A stretch of 64,000 nt of DNA from Neorhizobium sp. NCHU2750 (GTDB lineage: Bacteria > Pseudomonadota > Alphaproteobacteria > Rhizobiales > Rhizobiaceae): the NCBI RefSeq assembly GCF_003597675.1, contig NZ_CP030827.1:3286001-3350000 (forward strand), written 5' to 3'. This document shows positions 38,934 through 47,384 of this stretch, piece by piece; the first letter of the stretch is position 1, and every line of letters starts with the position of its first letter. Made by a program: the position numbers and the translations under genes. The notes beneath the pieces were generated by a model. That model did not search any database and was not told the DNA's origin. It saw nothing but the letters and a program-made list of their open reading frames with translations.

Positions 38934-39955
38934 GCAGCAATCTCCTCGTCATGATGGCCCACCGCCCAGCAGCGGACGAAATGGCCGGGAGATACTTCGC
39001 GCATCTGCGGCTTTTCCTGTCGACAGAGTTTGTCGCCATGCTCGAAGCGCGGACAGAAGCCGCAGCCGCCGGCCGGCGCCCAGAGCGGCGGCACGGTGCC
39101 GGGAATTTCCTGCAGCCGTTCGCCCTCACCCGCCAGTCCCGGAATGGCCTTGAGCAGCCGGCGCGTATAGGGATGCTGCGGATTGGCAAAGAGTTCGCCG
39201 ACCGGCGCCATCTCCACCACCTTGCCGGCATACATGACGCAGACCCTCTGCGCGGTTTCGGCAACGACACCGAGATCATGGGTGATCAGGATCACCGCCA
39301 TGCCGAGCTCCTGCTTCAACCGGGTCATCAGGTCGAGAACCTGCGCCTGGATGGTCACGTCGAGCGCCGTCGTCGGCTCGTCGGCAATCAACAGCTTGGG
39401 GCGACAGGCAAGCGCCATGGCGATCATCACCCGCTGGCGCATGCCGCCGGAAAACTGGTGCGGATATTCCTTGGCCCGCCGCTCGGGTGCCGCAAGACCG
39501 ACAAGCCGCAGCATATCGACGGCCGTCTCCCAGGCCTGGCGCTTGCCGACCCGCTGATGCAGCTTGATCGCCTCGGCAATCTGCGAGCCGACGGTCAGTA
39601 CCGGGTTGAGCGACGTCATCGGCTCCTGAAAGATCATCGAGATCTTGCTGCCGCGCAGATGACGGATCTCGTCTTCCGAAAGTGACGCCAGATCGACGCC
39701 GTCGAACAGGATCTCGCCACCGACCACCCGGCCGTTCTTCGGCAAGAGACCGAGGATGGACAGCGAGGTCAGGCTCTTGCCGCAGCCGGATTCGCCGACC
39801 AGACAGACCGTCTCGCCATCGCGGACCTCGAAGGACACATCATCGAGCGCAATCACCTTGCCCTCGGACGTATCGAATTCCGTACGCAATGAACGGACCG
39901 CCAGAAGCGGCACGGTCATGTCATTGCTGGAAGCATCGATCTGCATCTCGGCCAT
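38930..39955 (-). CDS. ABC transporter ATP-binding protein, DppD/OppD-like; first gene of the operon
   Basis: 341 aa. Walker [21 protein letters not shown] (about 51-70), signature [15 protein letters not shown] (about 168), Walker [13 protein letters not shown], and the C-terminal [20 protein letters not shown] motif. In-frame ATGs at codons 1 and 4 are both possible starts. It is the first gene after the palindromic operator region and so likely gives the operon its promoter. The operon order is dppD, dppF, dppA, dppB, dppC, SHMT-fold gene. Confidence 0.93.
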   Translation of the reverse strand: MAEMQIDASSNDMTVPLLAVRSLRTEFDTSEGKVIALDDVSFEVRDGETVCLVGESGCGKSLTSLSILGLLPKNGRVVGGEILFDGVDLASLSEDEIRHLRGSKISMIFQEPMTSLNPVLTVGSQIAEAIKLHQRVGKRQAWETAVDMLRLVGLAAPERRAKEYPHQFSGGMRQRVMIAMALACRPKLLIADEPTTALDVTIQAQVLDLMTRLKQELGMAVILITHDLGVVAETAQRVCVMYAGKVVEMAPVGELFANPQHPYTRRLLKAIPGLAGEGERLQEIPGTVPPLWAPAGGCGFCPRFEHGDKLCRQEKPQMREVSPGHFVRCWAVGHHDEEIAA

Positions 39956-40001
39956 CTATGTTCGGCATCCCTGATTTATGCAGGGCAGCATAGGCCGAAT
40001 A

Positions 40002-40016
40002 TGTGGAAAGTCCACG
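40002..40016. promoter_or_regulatory. Operator-like palindrome 1 (TGTGG-N5-CCACG)
   Basis: TGTGGAAAGTCCACG, about 47 bases upstream of the dppD-like start. It matches the two further copies below in both half-sites, with one mismatch at the last base. Confidence 0.65.
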
Positions 40017-40023
40017 TTAAATA

Positions 40024-40038
40024 TGTGGCAAACCCACA
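40024..40038. promoter_or_regulatory. Operator-like palindrome 2 (TGTGG-N5-CCACA)
   Basis: TGTGGCAAACCCACA, a perfect 5-base inverted repeat. Its centre is 22 bases from that of palindrome 1, about two helical turns, so both lie on the same DNA face. Confidence 0.7.
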
Positions 40039-40097
40039 TTTACGGTGCAAAATTTGCGATCATACGCTCAGATTTTAGGCATACACCATGGATTTTA

Positions 40098-40112
40098 TGT
40101 GGATTTTCCACA
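40098..40112. promoter_or_regulatory. Operator-like palindrome 3 (TGTGG-N5-CCACA)
   Basis: TGTGGATTTTCCACA, perfect half-sites, centre 74 bases from palindrome 2 (about seven turns). It begins one base beyond the stop codon of the DeoR-type gene, so it could also act as a 3' hairpin of that mRNA. Confidence 0.65.
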
Positions 40113-40113
40113 A

Positions 40114-40917
40114 TCAATTCTGACTATTGACCAGCCGCAGCTCGATCGCCGCCTCATCGATTGCTTCCATCAACTGCTCGTCGGGCATCTGGTTGGTGAC
40201 CAGAATGTCGATATCGGCAAGCTCGGAGATAGTCTCCAGATGCCGAATCCCGAACTTGCTCTGATCGGCGATCAGAATGACCTGCTCGACCCGCCCGATC
40301 ATGGCTCTCAGGTTCCATGCGATCGGCGAGCGGGACTCGTTCGGACCGTCGGCCGTCAGGCCGCTCGCACCAAAGAACAGCTTGGTGCCATGGAACTTGC
40401 TGAAGAAAGCCTGAGTCTCGGCCCCCGAAACCGACTGCTCGACGGCATCGAATTCGCCCGGCGCCAGAAGCACGCGAACCCCTTCACGGCCGAAAAATGC
40501 GCTGGCGACGCGGACACTGGTCGTCAGCACGGTAAGATCCTCGGCAACCTGCGCCAGATGCTCGGCAAACTGCAGCGAGGTGACGCCGGAACTGATGAAC
40601 AGCACGTCGCCGGGCTGCACCAGCTTGACCGCCTCCTGCGCCAGCGCGTCGCGCACCTGCACATTGGTCTCCATACGCTCGCTGAACGATGGATCGCGTC
40701 CCGGCGCATAGGCCATGGCGCCACCGTAAGTGCGGCTGATCAGGCCCTGCGAATGCAGCTTTTCGAGATCCCGCCGGATCGTTTCCTGGCTGACGGCGAA
40801 CTCTTCGGCAAGCGAACTCAGCCGGACGCTGGAATTAACGCGAATGGCGGAGAGAACGAGCCGCAGGCGTTCGGCGCGGCTGATTTTCAAGCTTTGCTGC
40901 GCAGACTGTATTGTCAC
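40114..40917 (-). CDS. DeoR/GlpR-family transcriptional regulator of the ABC operon
   Basis: 267 aa from a GTG at 40917 with TAGGGG upstream; the open frame extends to 41166 but the extra 83 residues look non-coding. The N-terminal helix-turn-helix is VRLSSLAEEFAVSQETIRRDLEKLHSQGLISRTYGGA and the C-terminal domain is DeoRC-type (VQPGDVLFISSGVTSLQFAEHL, FFGASGLTADG) that senses a small, usually phosphorylated, ligand. It lies upstream of the ABC operon on the same strand, and three TGTGG-N5-CCACA sites sit between them, so it is the likely repressor. DeoR regulators mostly control sugar genes, which makes the peptide-type transporter an interesting target. Confidence 0.88.
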   Translation of the reverse strand: MTIQSAQQSLKISRAERLRLVLSAIRVNSSVRLSSLAEEFAVSQETIRRDLEKLHSQGLISRTYGGAMAYAPGRDPSFSERMETNVQVRDALAQEAVKLVQPGDVLFISSGVTSLQFAEHLAQVAEDLTVLTTSVRVASAFFGREGVRVLLAPGEFDAVEQSVSGAETQAFFSKFHGTKLFFGASGLTADGPNESRSPIAWNLRAMIGRVEQVILIADQSKFGIRHLETISELADIDILVTNQMPDEQLMEAIDEAAIELRLVNSQN

Positions 40918-41386
40918 TGTGACGCCCCTATGCCGGATGAGAAACCCTGCCGCCGGAACCTGATAACCGGCTCCGATCTTCACGGCGCAAGACCGTTCCG
41001 ATGTCAGGCCTGCAGTGTTCTTGATGCGCCCCTGGATGGCGCATCGCGGTGTATAGGGCGATTGACGGGGCATAGCAACTGCACCCGAAGACACGCCAGA
41101 AGAGCGGAAAAAATCATTGACATTACCGGCTTGAAGGAGGCCGGATTGTGGCTTGCGACAGATCAAGGATGCCGGCAGATGCTGGGGCTAGCCTTGTCGG
41201 GAATTGATGTCAGACCTGAGTGGCCATAGCCATGCCGCATGTGGAAGGCTGACGCCCATGAAATGCGAGTTGCAACCATGCCGCCGTTGAGGGTCCGCGC
41301 CGAAAGCCAGCAGAATAAGAGTGGGACGACGTGGCTTTCTCCAGTAAGACGTCCCCGGCATTCGATCCGTTTCACGGACCCTGCCA
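40918..41386. other. Divergent intergenic region between the DeoR-type regulator and DUF2478 gene
   Basis: About 470 bases. Promoters for both directions are expected. I find no gene with support, no palindrome matching the dpp operators, and nothing that matches the Moco riboswitch pattern I know. Confidence 0.45.
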
Positions 41387-41920
41387 ATGAGCGATGACAT
41401 CCCCCGTCTGGCCGCCATCCCGGCCGAGGAAGCCGGCGACGCAGTGCCGCTCTTGCGTGATATCCTTGCGGCCCTGAGAGCGGATGGCCGGTCGATTGCC
41501 GGCAATATCCAGCGCGAGATCGCCACCGATGGCATCTGCTGCCCCGACATGGTTCTGGAGGATATCGAAACCGGCGAGCTTCATTGCATATCGCAGTCGC
41601 TCGGTCCCGGAGCCAGCGCATGCCGGCTGGACAGTCAGGCACTCGCCATGGTCGCCGGACGCATGCTGGTGAACCTGGATACGCTGCCCGGCCCCGATCT
41701 GCTCTTGCTCAATCGCTTCGGCAAGGCGGAGGCTGAAGGCCGTGGCCTGCGGGCCGTGTTCGAGAAGGCTGCGTCTCTCGGCGTGCCGGTGCTGACCTGC
41801 GTCAAGCAGGACTACCGCGCCGCCTGGTCCGATTACACCGGCCCGCTTTCCACCACACTCGCAGCAACGCGGGATGAGGTTCTGGCCTGGTGCCGCTCGG
41901 CAATCACCTGCCGACAGTAG
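41387..41920 (+). CDS. DUF2478 protein of a molybdenum cofactor cluster
   Basis: 177 aa. The region IPAEEAGDAVPLLRDILAALRADGRSIAGNIQRE resembles the DUF2478 / NTPase-THEP1-like fold, but without the Gly-Lys P-loop, so nucleotide hydrolysis is doubtful. Two cysteines (CC near residue 46) and later CRLD and CVKQD are present. DUF2478 genes are commonly found next to molybdate or molybdopterin genes. It lies 23 bases before the preferred moaA start on the same strand. No ribosome site is obvious before the ATG. Confidence 0.72.
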   Translation: MSDDIPRLAAIPAEEAGDAVPLLRDILAALRADGRSIAGNIQREIATDGICCPDMVLEDIETGELHCISQSLGPGASACRLDSQALAMVAGRMLVNLDTLPGPDLLLLNRFGKAEAEGRGLRAVFEKAASLGVPVLTCVKQDYRAAWSDYTGPLSTTLAATRDEVLAWCRSAITCRQ

Positions 41921-41943
41921 GCCGAACAGTAAGGCATATGCTG

Positions 41944-42978
41944 ATGACCAATACCCAGCCCATCTTGCCGGCCTTGATGCAGGCAGCACCCCTGACCGAC
42001 AGTCTCGGTCGCAAGGTCACCTATCTCCGGATATCCGTCACTGACCGCTGCGATCTGCGCTGCAGCTATTGCATGGCCGAACACATGCAGTTCATGAGCC
42101 ATAACGACGTGCTGAGGCTTGAGGAGTTCTACCGGCTTGCGACCTTGTTCATGCGCCACGGCGTGCGCAAGATCCGCATCACCGGAGGCGAACCGCTGGT
42201 GCGCAAGAACATCATGAGCCTGTTCGAAATGCTCTCCGCCCATCTCGACAATGGCGAGCTCGACGAGGTGGTCGTCACCACCAACGGCTCTCAACTGTCT
42301 CGCCACGCGGAAGGGCTGTTCGCCGCCGGCATCCGCCGCATCAACGTCTCGCTCGACAGCCTGAATGCCGACCGCTACCGGCTGCTCACCCGCTGCGGGG
42401 ATCTGTCCAAGGTCATGAACGGCCTCGACAGGGCGCAGGAGGCCGGGCTCAAAGTCAAGATCAACGCCGTCGCCATGAAGGGCGCTTTCGAAAACGAGGT
42501 CGACGACCTGATCCGCTTCGCCCATGGCCGCGGCATGGACCTGACCCTGATCGAGGAAATGCCGCTCGGCAATGTCGGCCATGACCGCAAGGCGAGTTTC
42601 CTGTCGCTTGCGGAACTGGAAAAGGATCTCTGGAGTCGCTGGAGCTTGACGCCGCTGGCGTCGGGGACTGGCGGCCCCGCGCGCTACATGCGCATCGAGG
42701 AGACGGGCGGAAAGCTCGGCTTCATCACCCCACTCAGCTGCAATTTCTGTTCGAGCTGCAACAGGGTCAGGCTCGACTGCGCCGGAAAATTCTATACCTG
42801 TATGGGCAGCGAAGGATCGGTTTCGCTTCGTGAAGCCCTGCGGGATAGTTCATCCGATGAGCGGCTGGAAGCACTGATCTTCGATGCGGTGGCACACAAG
42901 CCGCACCATCACAACTTCGCCATGGACCGCGATGTGATGCAGGGCATCGGGCGCCATATGTCCGTGCTTGGAGGCTGA
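41944..42978 (+). CDS. moaA: GTP 3',8-cyclase (radical SAM, molybdopterin biosynthesis)
   Basis: 344 aa from the ATG at 41944, which has AAGG nine bases upstream; ATG at 41938 and a longer frame from 41890 are alternatives. The radical SAM cluster is C-DLR-C-SY-C, the second [4Fe-4S] site is CNFCSSC with a third cysteine in KFYTCMG, and the protein ends in the conserved Gly-Gly (SVLGG). With MoaC (not in the window) it turns GTP into cyclic pyranopterin monophosphate in the cytoplasm. It is followed by moaB almost without a gap. Confidence 0.95.
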   Translation: MTNTQPILPALMQAAPLTDSLGRKVTYLRISVTDRCDLRCSYCMAEHMQFMSHNDVLRLEEFYRLATLFMRHGVRKIRITGGEPLVRKNIMSLFEMLSAHLDNGELDEVVVTTNGSQLSRHAEGLFAAGIRRINVSLDSLNADRYRLLTRCGDLSKVMNGLDRAQEAGLKVKINAVAMKGAFENEVDDLIRFAHGRGMDLTLIEEMPLGNVGHDRKASFLSLAELEKDLWSRWSLTPLASGTGGPARYMRIEETGGKLGFITPLSCNFCSSCNRVRLDCAGKFYTCMGSEGSVSLREALRDSSSDERLEALIFDAVAHKPHHHNFAMDRDVMQGIGRHMSVLGG

Positions 42979-42979
42979 C

Positions 42980-43501
42980 ATGAAGATCTTCGTCGTCACC
43001 ATTTCCGACCGCGCCAGCCGCGGCGAATATCAGGATATCAGCGGCCCGGCGATCGAAGCCTGGCTGACACGGGCGATCGTCAGCCCCTTCGAGATGGAAC
43101 GCGTGGTCATACCCGATGGCGAAACCGTGGTTCGCGACACGCTGATCGCGCTTGCCGACGAAAGGAAGGCCGATCTGGTCCTGACCACCGGCGGCACCGG
43201 GCCCGCGCCACGCGACCAGACACCGGAGGCGATGAAGGGCGTGCTGGAAAAGGAACTGCCCGGCTTCGGCGAACTTCTGCGCCGTGTCGGCCTGGAACAG
43301 ACGCCGACCTCCATCCTGTCACGCCAGACGGCCGGCACCCGCGGCAGTACGTTCTTCCTGAACCTGCCCGGCAAGCCGGATGCGATCACCCTGTCGCTCG
43401 CCGCCGTCTTTCCGGCGATCCCCTATTGCCTCGACTTGATCGGCGCCGACCGGATCGAGACCGATCCCGCCGTGGTCAAAAGTCATCGGCCGGGCAAATG
43501 A
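42980..43501 (+). CDS. moaB: Molybdenum cofactor biosynthesis protein B
   Basis: 173 aa from the ATG at 42980, which has GGAGG five bases upstream and lies one base after the moaA stop; the frame extends four codons further but inside moaA. MoaB/MogA fold: VVTISDRASRGEYQDISGPAI, VLTTGGTGPAPRDQTPEAM and FFLNLPGKPDAI. It adenylylates molybdopterin before molybdate insertion. The stop codon lies in the loop of a strong hairpin. Confidence 0.94.
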   Translation: MKIFVVTISDRASRGEYQDISGPAIEAWLTRAIVSPFEMERVVIPDGETVVRDTLIALADERKADLVLTTGGTGPAPRDQTPEAMKGVLEKELPGFGELLRRVGLEQTPTSILSRQTAGTRGSTFFLNLPGKPDAITLSLAAVFPAIPYCLDLIGADRIETDPAVVKSHRPGK

Positions 43502-43510
43502 TGCCCGGCC
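43488..43510 (+). terminator. Hairpin enclosing the moaB stop codon
   Basis: GGCCGGGCA at 43488-43496 pairs perfectly with TGCCCGGCC at 43502-43510; the 5-base loop contains the TGA stop. No T-run follows, so it is a probable Rho-assisted terminator or mRNA 3' protector. Confidence 0.5.
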
Positions 43511-43551
43511 TCCATGACATTGGCTGCATTATTATCGTGTGAGGCCTCATG

Positions 43552-43575
43552 ATGTGAGGCCCGCCGGCCTCACAT
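43552..43575 (-). terminator. Hairpin at the uxaA 3' end
   Basis: ATGTGAGGCC at 43552-43561 and GGCCTCACAT at 43566-43575 form a perfect 10-base stem with loop CGCC, overlapping the uxaA stop. A second copy of TGTGAGGCC lies at 43539-43547. It probably ends the convergent uxaA transcript. Confidence 0.5.
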
Positions 43576-45087
43576 GACCGCACCGATCTGCCACGGCACG
43601 AATTCGGCACCGCCATAGCCGAGCCCTTCGCTCTTCGTCTGCTCGCCCGAAGCAACCTTGATGATCAGTTCGAAAAGCTCCTTGCCCTTCTCCTCGATGC
43701 TGACGCCCTCGGTGATGATGTCGCCGCAGTTGAGGTCCATGTCGTCCCCCATGCGCTCATACATTTCCGAATTGGTCGACAGTTTGATGCAGGGGGTCGG
43801 CTTGTAGCCGGAAACCGAGCCGCGGCCGGTGGTGAAGACGATCAGGTTGGCGCCCGAAGCGACCTGCCCGGTGACCGAGCACGGGTCGTAGCCGGGGCTG
43901 TCCATGAACACGAAACCCTTCCGGTCGATCTTCTCGCCGTATTTATAGACACCGAGCATCGGTGCGGTACCGCCCTTGGCGACGGCCCCGAGCGACTTTT
44001 CCAGAATGGTCGTCAGCCCACCGCGCTTGTTGCCGGGCGACGGATTATTGTCCATCTCGCCGCCGTTGCGTGAGGTGTAGTCTTCCCACCATTTCAGCCG
44101 CTCGATCAGCTTCATGCCGATCTCGGCGGTTTCCGCCCGTCGTGTCAAAAGGTGCTCGGCGCCATAGACTTCCGAGGTTTCCGACAGGATCGTCGTCCCG
44201 CCGTGGCGCACCAGCAGATCCGATGCGTAACCGAGTGCCGGGTTGGCGGTGATGCCGGAATAGCCGTCCGAACCACCGCATTGCATGCCGATGGTGATCT
44301 CCGAAACCGGTGCCGGGGTCCGCACCGTGCGATTGGCGAATTCTGCGACGCCGCGCAATTCCTCAAGCCCGCGCTCGATCGTCTTGCGCGTGCCGCCTTC
44401 CTGCTGGATCGTCATGTAACGCAGCATGCCGTCCTGGCGGATACGACGACCGCCGATCAGATCCGGGATCTGCATCACCTCGCAGCCGAGGCCGACCAGA
44501 AGAATACCGCCGAAATTGGGGTTCTGGGCATAGCCGGACAGCGTCCGGAACAACGTAGCATAGCCCTCGCCGTTATTCGACATGCCGCAACCGGTCCCGT
44601 GCGCAATCGCCACGACACCGTCGACATTGGGAAACTGGTCGAGCAGCCCGGACTTTTCCGCCGCTTCAGCAATGAAGCGGGCGACGGAACCGGAACAGTT
44701 GACGGTGGTCAGAATGCCGATGTAGTTGCGCGTCCCGACCTTGCCGCCGGCGCGCTTGTAACCCATGAACGTGCGCTTTTCGGTGGCTTCGGGCAGCGGC
44801 GTATTGGCACTGGCGAATGCGTAATCCTGTTCGTGCTCCCCCATGCCGAGATTATGCACATGGACATGGTCGCCGGCGGCGATATCGACCTTGGCCTGGC
44901 CGATGATCTGGCCGTAGCGCAACACACTGCCGCCCGCCGGAATGGCCTTGGTTGCAATCTTGTGTCCGCGCATGATGGCCTGGCCGACAGCAACACCGCT
45001 CGTAGCCAGGATATCGCCTGCAACGAGGTCGCGCAGGGCAATTTCCACATTGTCGGAAGGGTGAAGGCAAATGCTGTTCTTCGTCAT
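43570..45087 (-). CDS. uxaA: Altronate dehydratase
   Basis: 505 aa. N-terminal SAF-type domain (LHPSDNVEIALRDLVAGDIL) and C-terminal UxaA domain with GYKRAGGKVGTRNYIGIL, AHGTGCGMSNNGEG, MQCGGSDGYSGITANPALG and MDSPGYDPCSVTG. It removes water from D-altronate to give 2-keto-3-deoxygluconate in the galacturonate branch. The related galactarate dehydratase is possible, but the surrounding uxu/uxa genes favour altronate. It is downstream of the GntR regulator on the same strand, with a 217-base gap that holds an operator-like motif. Confidence 0.92.
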   Translation of the reverse strand: MTKNSICLHPSDNVEIALRDLVAGDILATSGVAVGQAIMRGHKIATKAIPAGGSVLRYGQIIGQAKVDIAAGDHVHVHNLGMGEHEQDYAFASANTPLPEATEKRTFMGYKRAGGKVGTRNYIGILTTVNCSGSVARFIAEAAEKSGLLDQFPNVDGVVAIAHGTGCGMSNNGEGYATLFRTLSGYAQNPNFGGILLVGLGCEVMQIPDLIGGRRIRQDGMLRYMTIQQEGGTRKTIERGLEELRGVAEFANRTVRTPAPVSEITIGMQCGGSDGYSGITANPALGYASDLLVRHGGTTILSETSEVYGAEHLLTRRAETAEIGMKLIERLKWWEDYTSRNGGEMDNNPSPGNKRGGLTTILEKSLGAVAKGGTAPMLGVYKYGEKIDRKGFVFMDSPGYDPCSVTGQVASGANLIVFTTGRGSVSGYKPTPCIKLSTNSEMYERMGDDMDLNCGDIITEGVSIEEKGKELFELIIKVASGEQTKSEGLGYGGAEFVPWQIGAVM

Positions 45088-45199
45088 GATAGTCGCTTTC
45101 TCCTGAACCGGCCCTTGTGCCAGTCGCCGTGCCCGTCATTCGACAAGCCGCGTGAGCACACACAACGCCCTCGCCACCGGTCGATGGCGGATGAAAATC

Positions 45200-45214
45200 C
45201 TGTATTGAATATAG
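45200..45214. promoter_or_regulatory. Near-palindrome upstream of uxaA
   Basis: CTGTATTGAATATAG, a 15-base dyad with one mismatched pair. A 13/15 match stands before uxuA (47343-47357). It is a candidate site for the neighbouring GntR/FCD regulator. Confidence 0.4.
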
Positions 45215-45303
45215 AGTGGAACGAGACCGGCTTATTTGCAGCCGATCAAAATTCCCGAAAAACGTGCAGTTCTGCAGCCACCCCAGGAACAGGAGGCGGA
45301 GGA

Positions 45304-46026
45304 TCAGCTGACGGTCGCTTTCGCCCGCTCGGGACGTTTGCGCGAGGGCAAACGTGGCCTGGCATCTTCTTCCAGCCCCAATCCGTCGAGATGCTCGAAA
45401 ACCGTCCGCAAATGGCTGCGAATGTGCCTCTCCGCTGCTTCCGCATCGCCGGCGATCACCGCATCGGCGATCCGGATATGCTCATCCAGGGTCAAGGCCA
45501 TGCGGTCATTGTCCTGGATCGTGAGGTAGCGCACCCGGTCGAGCTGTGTCTTGGCCCTGAGGATGGCGCTCCATGTTCCCGCATAGCCGCTAAGCTCTGC
45601 AATCAGCGCATGGAACACATTGTCGAGCCGGTAGAACTCGTCGCCGTTGCCGACCGCCGCAGCCTGCTCGCGGATATTGGCGCGAATACGCTCGCGTCCG
45701 TCATCATCGAGCCGCTTCACAGCATCCACGACCAGAGCACATTCCAGCTTCTCGCGGATATATTGACCAACCTTGACAGCTTCGAGAGAGATCGGGGCAA
45801 CGAATGTCCCGAAATGCGGATAGATCACGACCAGCTCTTCTTCCGCCAGCTTGATCAAAGCCTCGCGCACGGGCGTCCGGCTCACTTCAAGCTGCTGGCA
45901 AAGATCCGCTTCGGACAAGGGTTCATCCGGAGCAAGACGGCCGTAAACGATATCTTCCCGGATTTTGTCGAACACCTGGTTCGTCAAGCGGGATCGGCTG
46001 CGATCCACCATGTGGTCTCTCATCAT
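45304..46026 (-). CDS. GntR-family (FCD) regulator of hexuronate genes
   Basis: 240 aa. Winged HTH: LTNQVFDKIREDIVYGRLAPDEPLSEADLCQQLEVSRTPVREALIKL (about 14-60), then an FCD ligand domain with the metal-ligand helices (DNVFHALIAELSG, DEHIRIADAVIAGDAEAAERHIRSHL). These regulators respond to uronates or their breakdown products. It is set between uxuA and uxaA on the same strand. A second in-frame ATG lies at codon 2. The C-terminus is basic. Confidence 0.88.
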   Translation of the reverse strand: MMRDHMVDRSRSRLTNQVFDKIREDIVYGRLAPDEPLSEADLCQQLEVSRTPVREALIKLAEEELVVIYPHFGTFVAPISLEAVKVGQYIREKLECALVVDAVKRLDDDGRERIRANIREQAAAVGNGDEFYRLDNVFHALIAELSGYAGTWSAILRAKTQLDRVRYLTIQDNDRMALTLDEHIRIADAVIAGDAEAAERHIRSHLRTVFEHLDGLGLEEDARPRLPSRKRPERAKATVS

Positions 46027-46141
46027 ATATGTGCTGCGGGTTAGGTCGAATTATCCTCCGGAGCGCTCTCAGCTATACCGGCCGTACCGGCGGGAGTAAA
46101 CCGGCGATACGGCCACGGACTGCAGAACAACATCCTGTCTG

Positions 46142-47332
46142 TTATGCCACGCGTCCCTCCCTGAATGCCTGAACCGTCTGCATCACGCCGCGAAGCTCTG
46201 CGAGCCCCTTGAGGCGACCGACGAAGGAATAGCCGGGATTGGATTTCTGGCCGATATCGTCACCCAGGAGATGGCCGTGATCCGGCCGCATCGGGATTTG
46301 CGCAACGGCATGGCCAATCGATGCGCGCCGGTCTTCTTCCGCCATCATCGCGGCCGTCACTGCAACCATATCGGTGTCGCCACCCAGATGGTCGGCCTCA
46401 TAGAACGAGCCGTCGGCTTCGCGCGTCGTATTGCGCAGATGGACGAAATGGGTCCGCGGCGCAAATTCCTTTGCCATGGCGACCAGATCGTTGTTCGGAT
46501 TGGAGCCGAAGGATCCGGTGCAGAATGTCAGCCCGCAGGCCTCCTGCGGCACGCCCTTGAACAGCGCCCGCACATCGTCCGCATTCGACAGAACGCGGGG
46601 AAGACCGAAAATCGGGAAGGACGGATCGTCCGGATGGATGCAGAGCCGCGCCCCTTCTTCCTCGGCCACCGGAGTGATCTCGCGCAGGAAGGCGATCAGG
46701 TTGGCGCGAAGGTCCTCGACGCCGATCTGCTGGTAGAGCTCGAGCATGTCCTTGAAGCTCGAGCGGGTATAGGCGAAATCGCGTGCCGGGAGCCAGTCGA
46801 TGAGATTGCGCTCGAGCTCGGAGATCTTGGCCTCGTCCATGGCCTCGAACCGGGCCTTGGCCTTGGCCAGATGCTCGGCCGAATAGGAGCTTTCCGCCCC
46901 CTTCCGCTGCAGCACGAATAGGTCATAGGCAGCGAAATCGACGCTGTCGTAGCGCAGCGCATAACCGCCGTTCGGCAGTTGATACATCAGATTGGTACGG
47001 CTCCAGTCGGTGATCACCATGAAGTTGTAGCAGATCACCTTCACGCCGGCCCGTGCCACGTTGCGGATCGACTGCTTGTAATTGTCGATCTTCTCCTGGA
47101 AATTGCCGGTTCGCGTCTTGATTTCCTCACCCACACCGATGCTTTCGACCACCGACCATGTCAGGCCGGCGGCCTCGACCATGGCTTTCCGCTTGGCGAT
47201 TTCGTCGGACGGCCAGATGCCGCCCTGGTTCATGTGGTGCAGCGCAGTGACGACCCCGGTTGCTCCGGCCTGCCGAACTTTCTGCAGGCCTACCGGGTCA
47301 TCTGGGCCAAACCAGCGCCATGTCTGTTCCAT
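46142..47332 (-). CDS. uxuA: Mannonate dehydratase
   Basis: 396 aa, TIM barrel. MEQTWRWFGPDDPVGLQKVRQAGATGVVTALHH at the start, LCIHPDDPS (about 232-240), FCTGSFGSNPNND and HFVHLRNTTREADGSFYEADHLGGDTDMVAV are hallmarks; His, Cys and Asp residues there bind the Mn/Fe ion. It dehydrates D-mannonate to 2-keto-3-deoxygluconate. The operon-like order is MFS transporter, uxuB, uxuA, GntR, uxaA, all on the minus strand. AGGAG stands 8 bases before the ATG and overlaps an operator-like motif. Confidence 0.96.
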   Translation of the reverse strand: MEQTWRWFGPDDPVGLQKVRQAGATGVVTALHHMNQGGIWPSDEIAKRKAMVEAAGLTWSVVESIGVGEEIKTRTGNFQEKIDNYKQSIRNVARAGVKVICYNFMVITDWSRTNLMYQLPNGGYALRYDSVDFAAYDLFVLQRKGAESSYSAEHLAKAKARFEAMDEAKISELERNLIDWLPARDFAYTRSSFKDMLELYQQIGVEDLRANLIAFLREITPVAEEEGARLCIHPDDPSFPIFGLPRVLSNADDVRALFKGVPQEACGLTFCTGSFGSNPNNDLVAMAKEFAPRTHFVHLRNTTREADGSFYEADHLGGDTDMVAVTAAMMAEEDRRASIGHAVAQIPMRPDHGHLLGDDIGQKSNPGYSFVGRLKGLAELRGVMQTVQAFREGRVA

Positions 47333-47342
47333 GTGTCAACTC

Positions 47343-47357
47343 CTGTAATGAATAAAG
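47343..47357. promoter_or_regulatory. Operator-like motif overlapping the uxuA ribosome binding site
   Basis: CTGTAATGAATAAAG matches the uxaA-upstream dyad in 13 of 15 bases. On the coding (minus) strand its edge overlaps the AGGAG site, so protein binding here would block translation or transcription start. Confidence 0.35.
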
Positions 47358-47384
47358 TAATGATCTGGTCTCGAAGCCTTCGCC

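Noticed and set aside
40918..41166. N-terminal extension of the DeoR-type regulator
   Set aside because: The 83 extra residues have no domain character, and a GTG with TAGGGG upstream gives the normal family length.
41167..41386. Moco riboswitch upstream of the moa cluster
   Set aside because: No match to the Moco RNA pattern I know.
43570..45087. Galactarate dehydratase as the function of the UxaA-family protein
   Set aside because: Possible by fold, but the surrounding uxu/uxa genes fit altronate better; not excluded.
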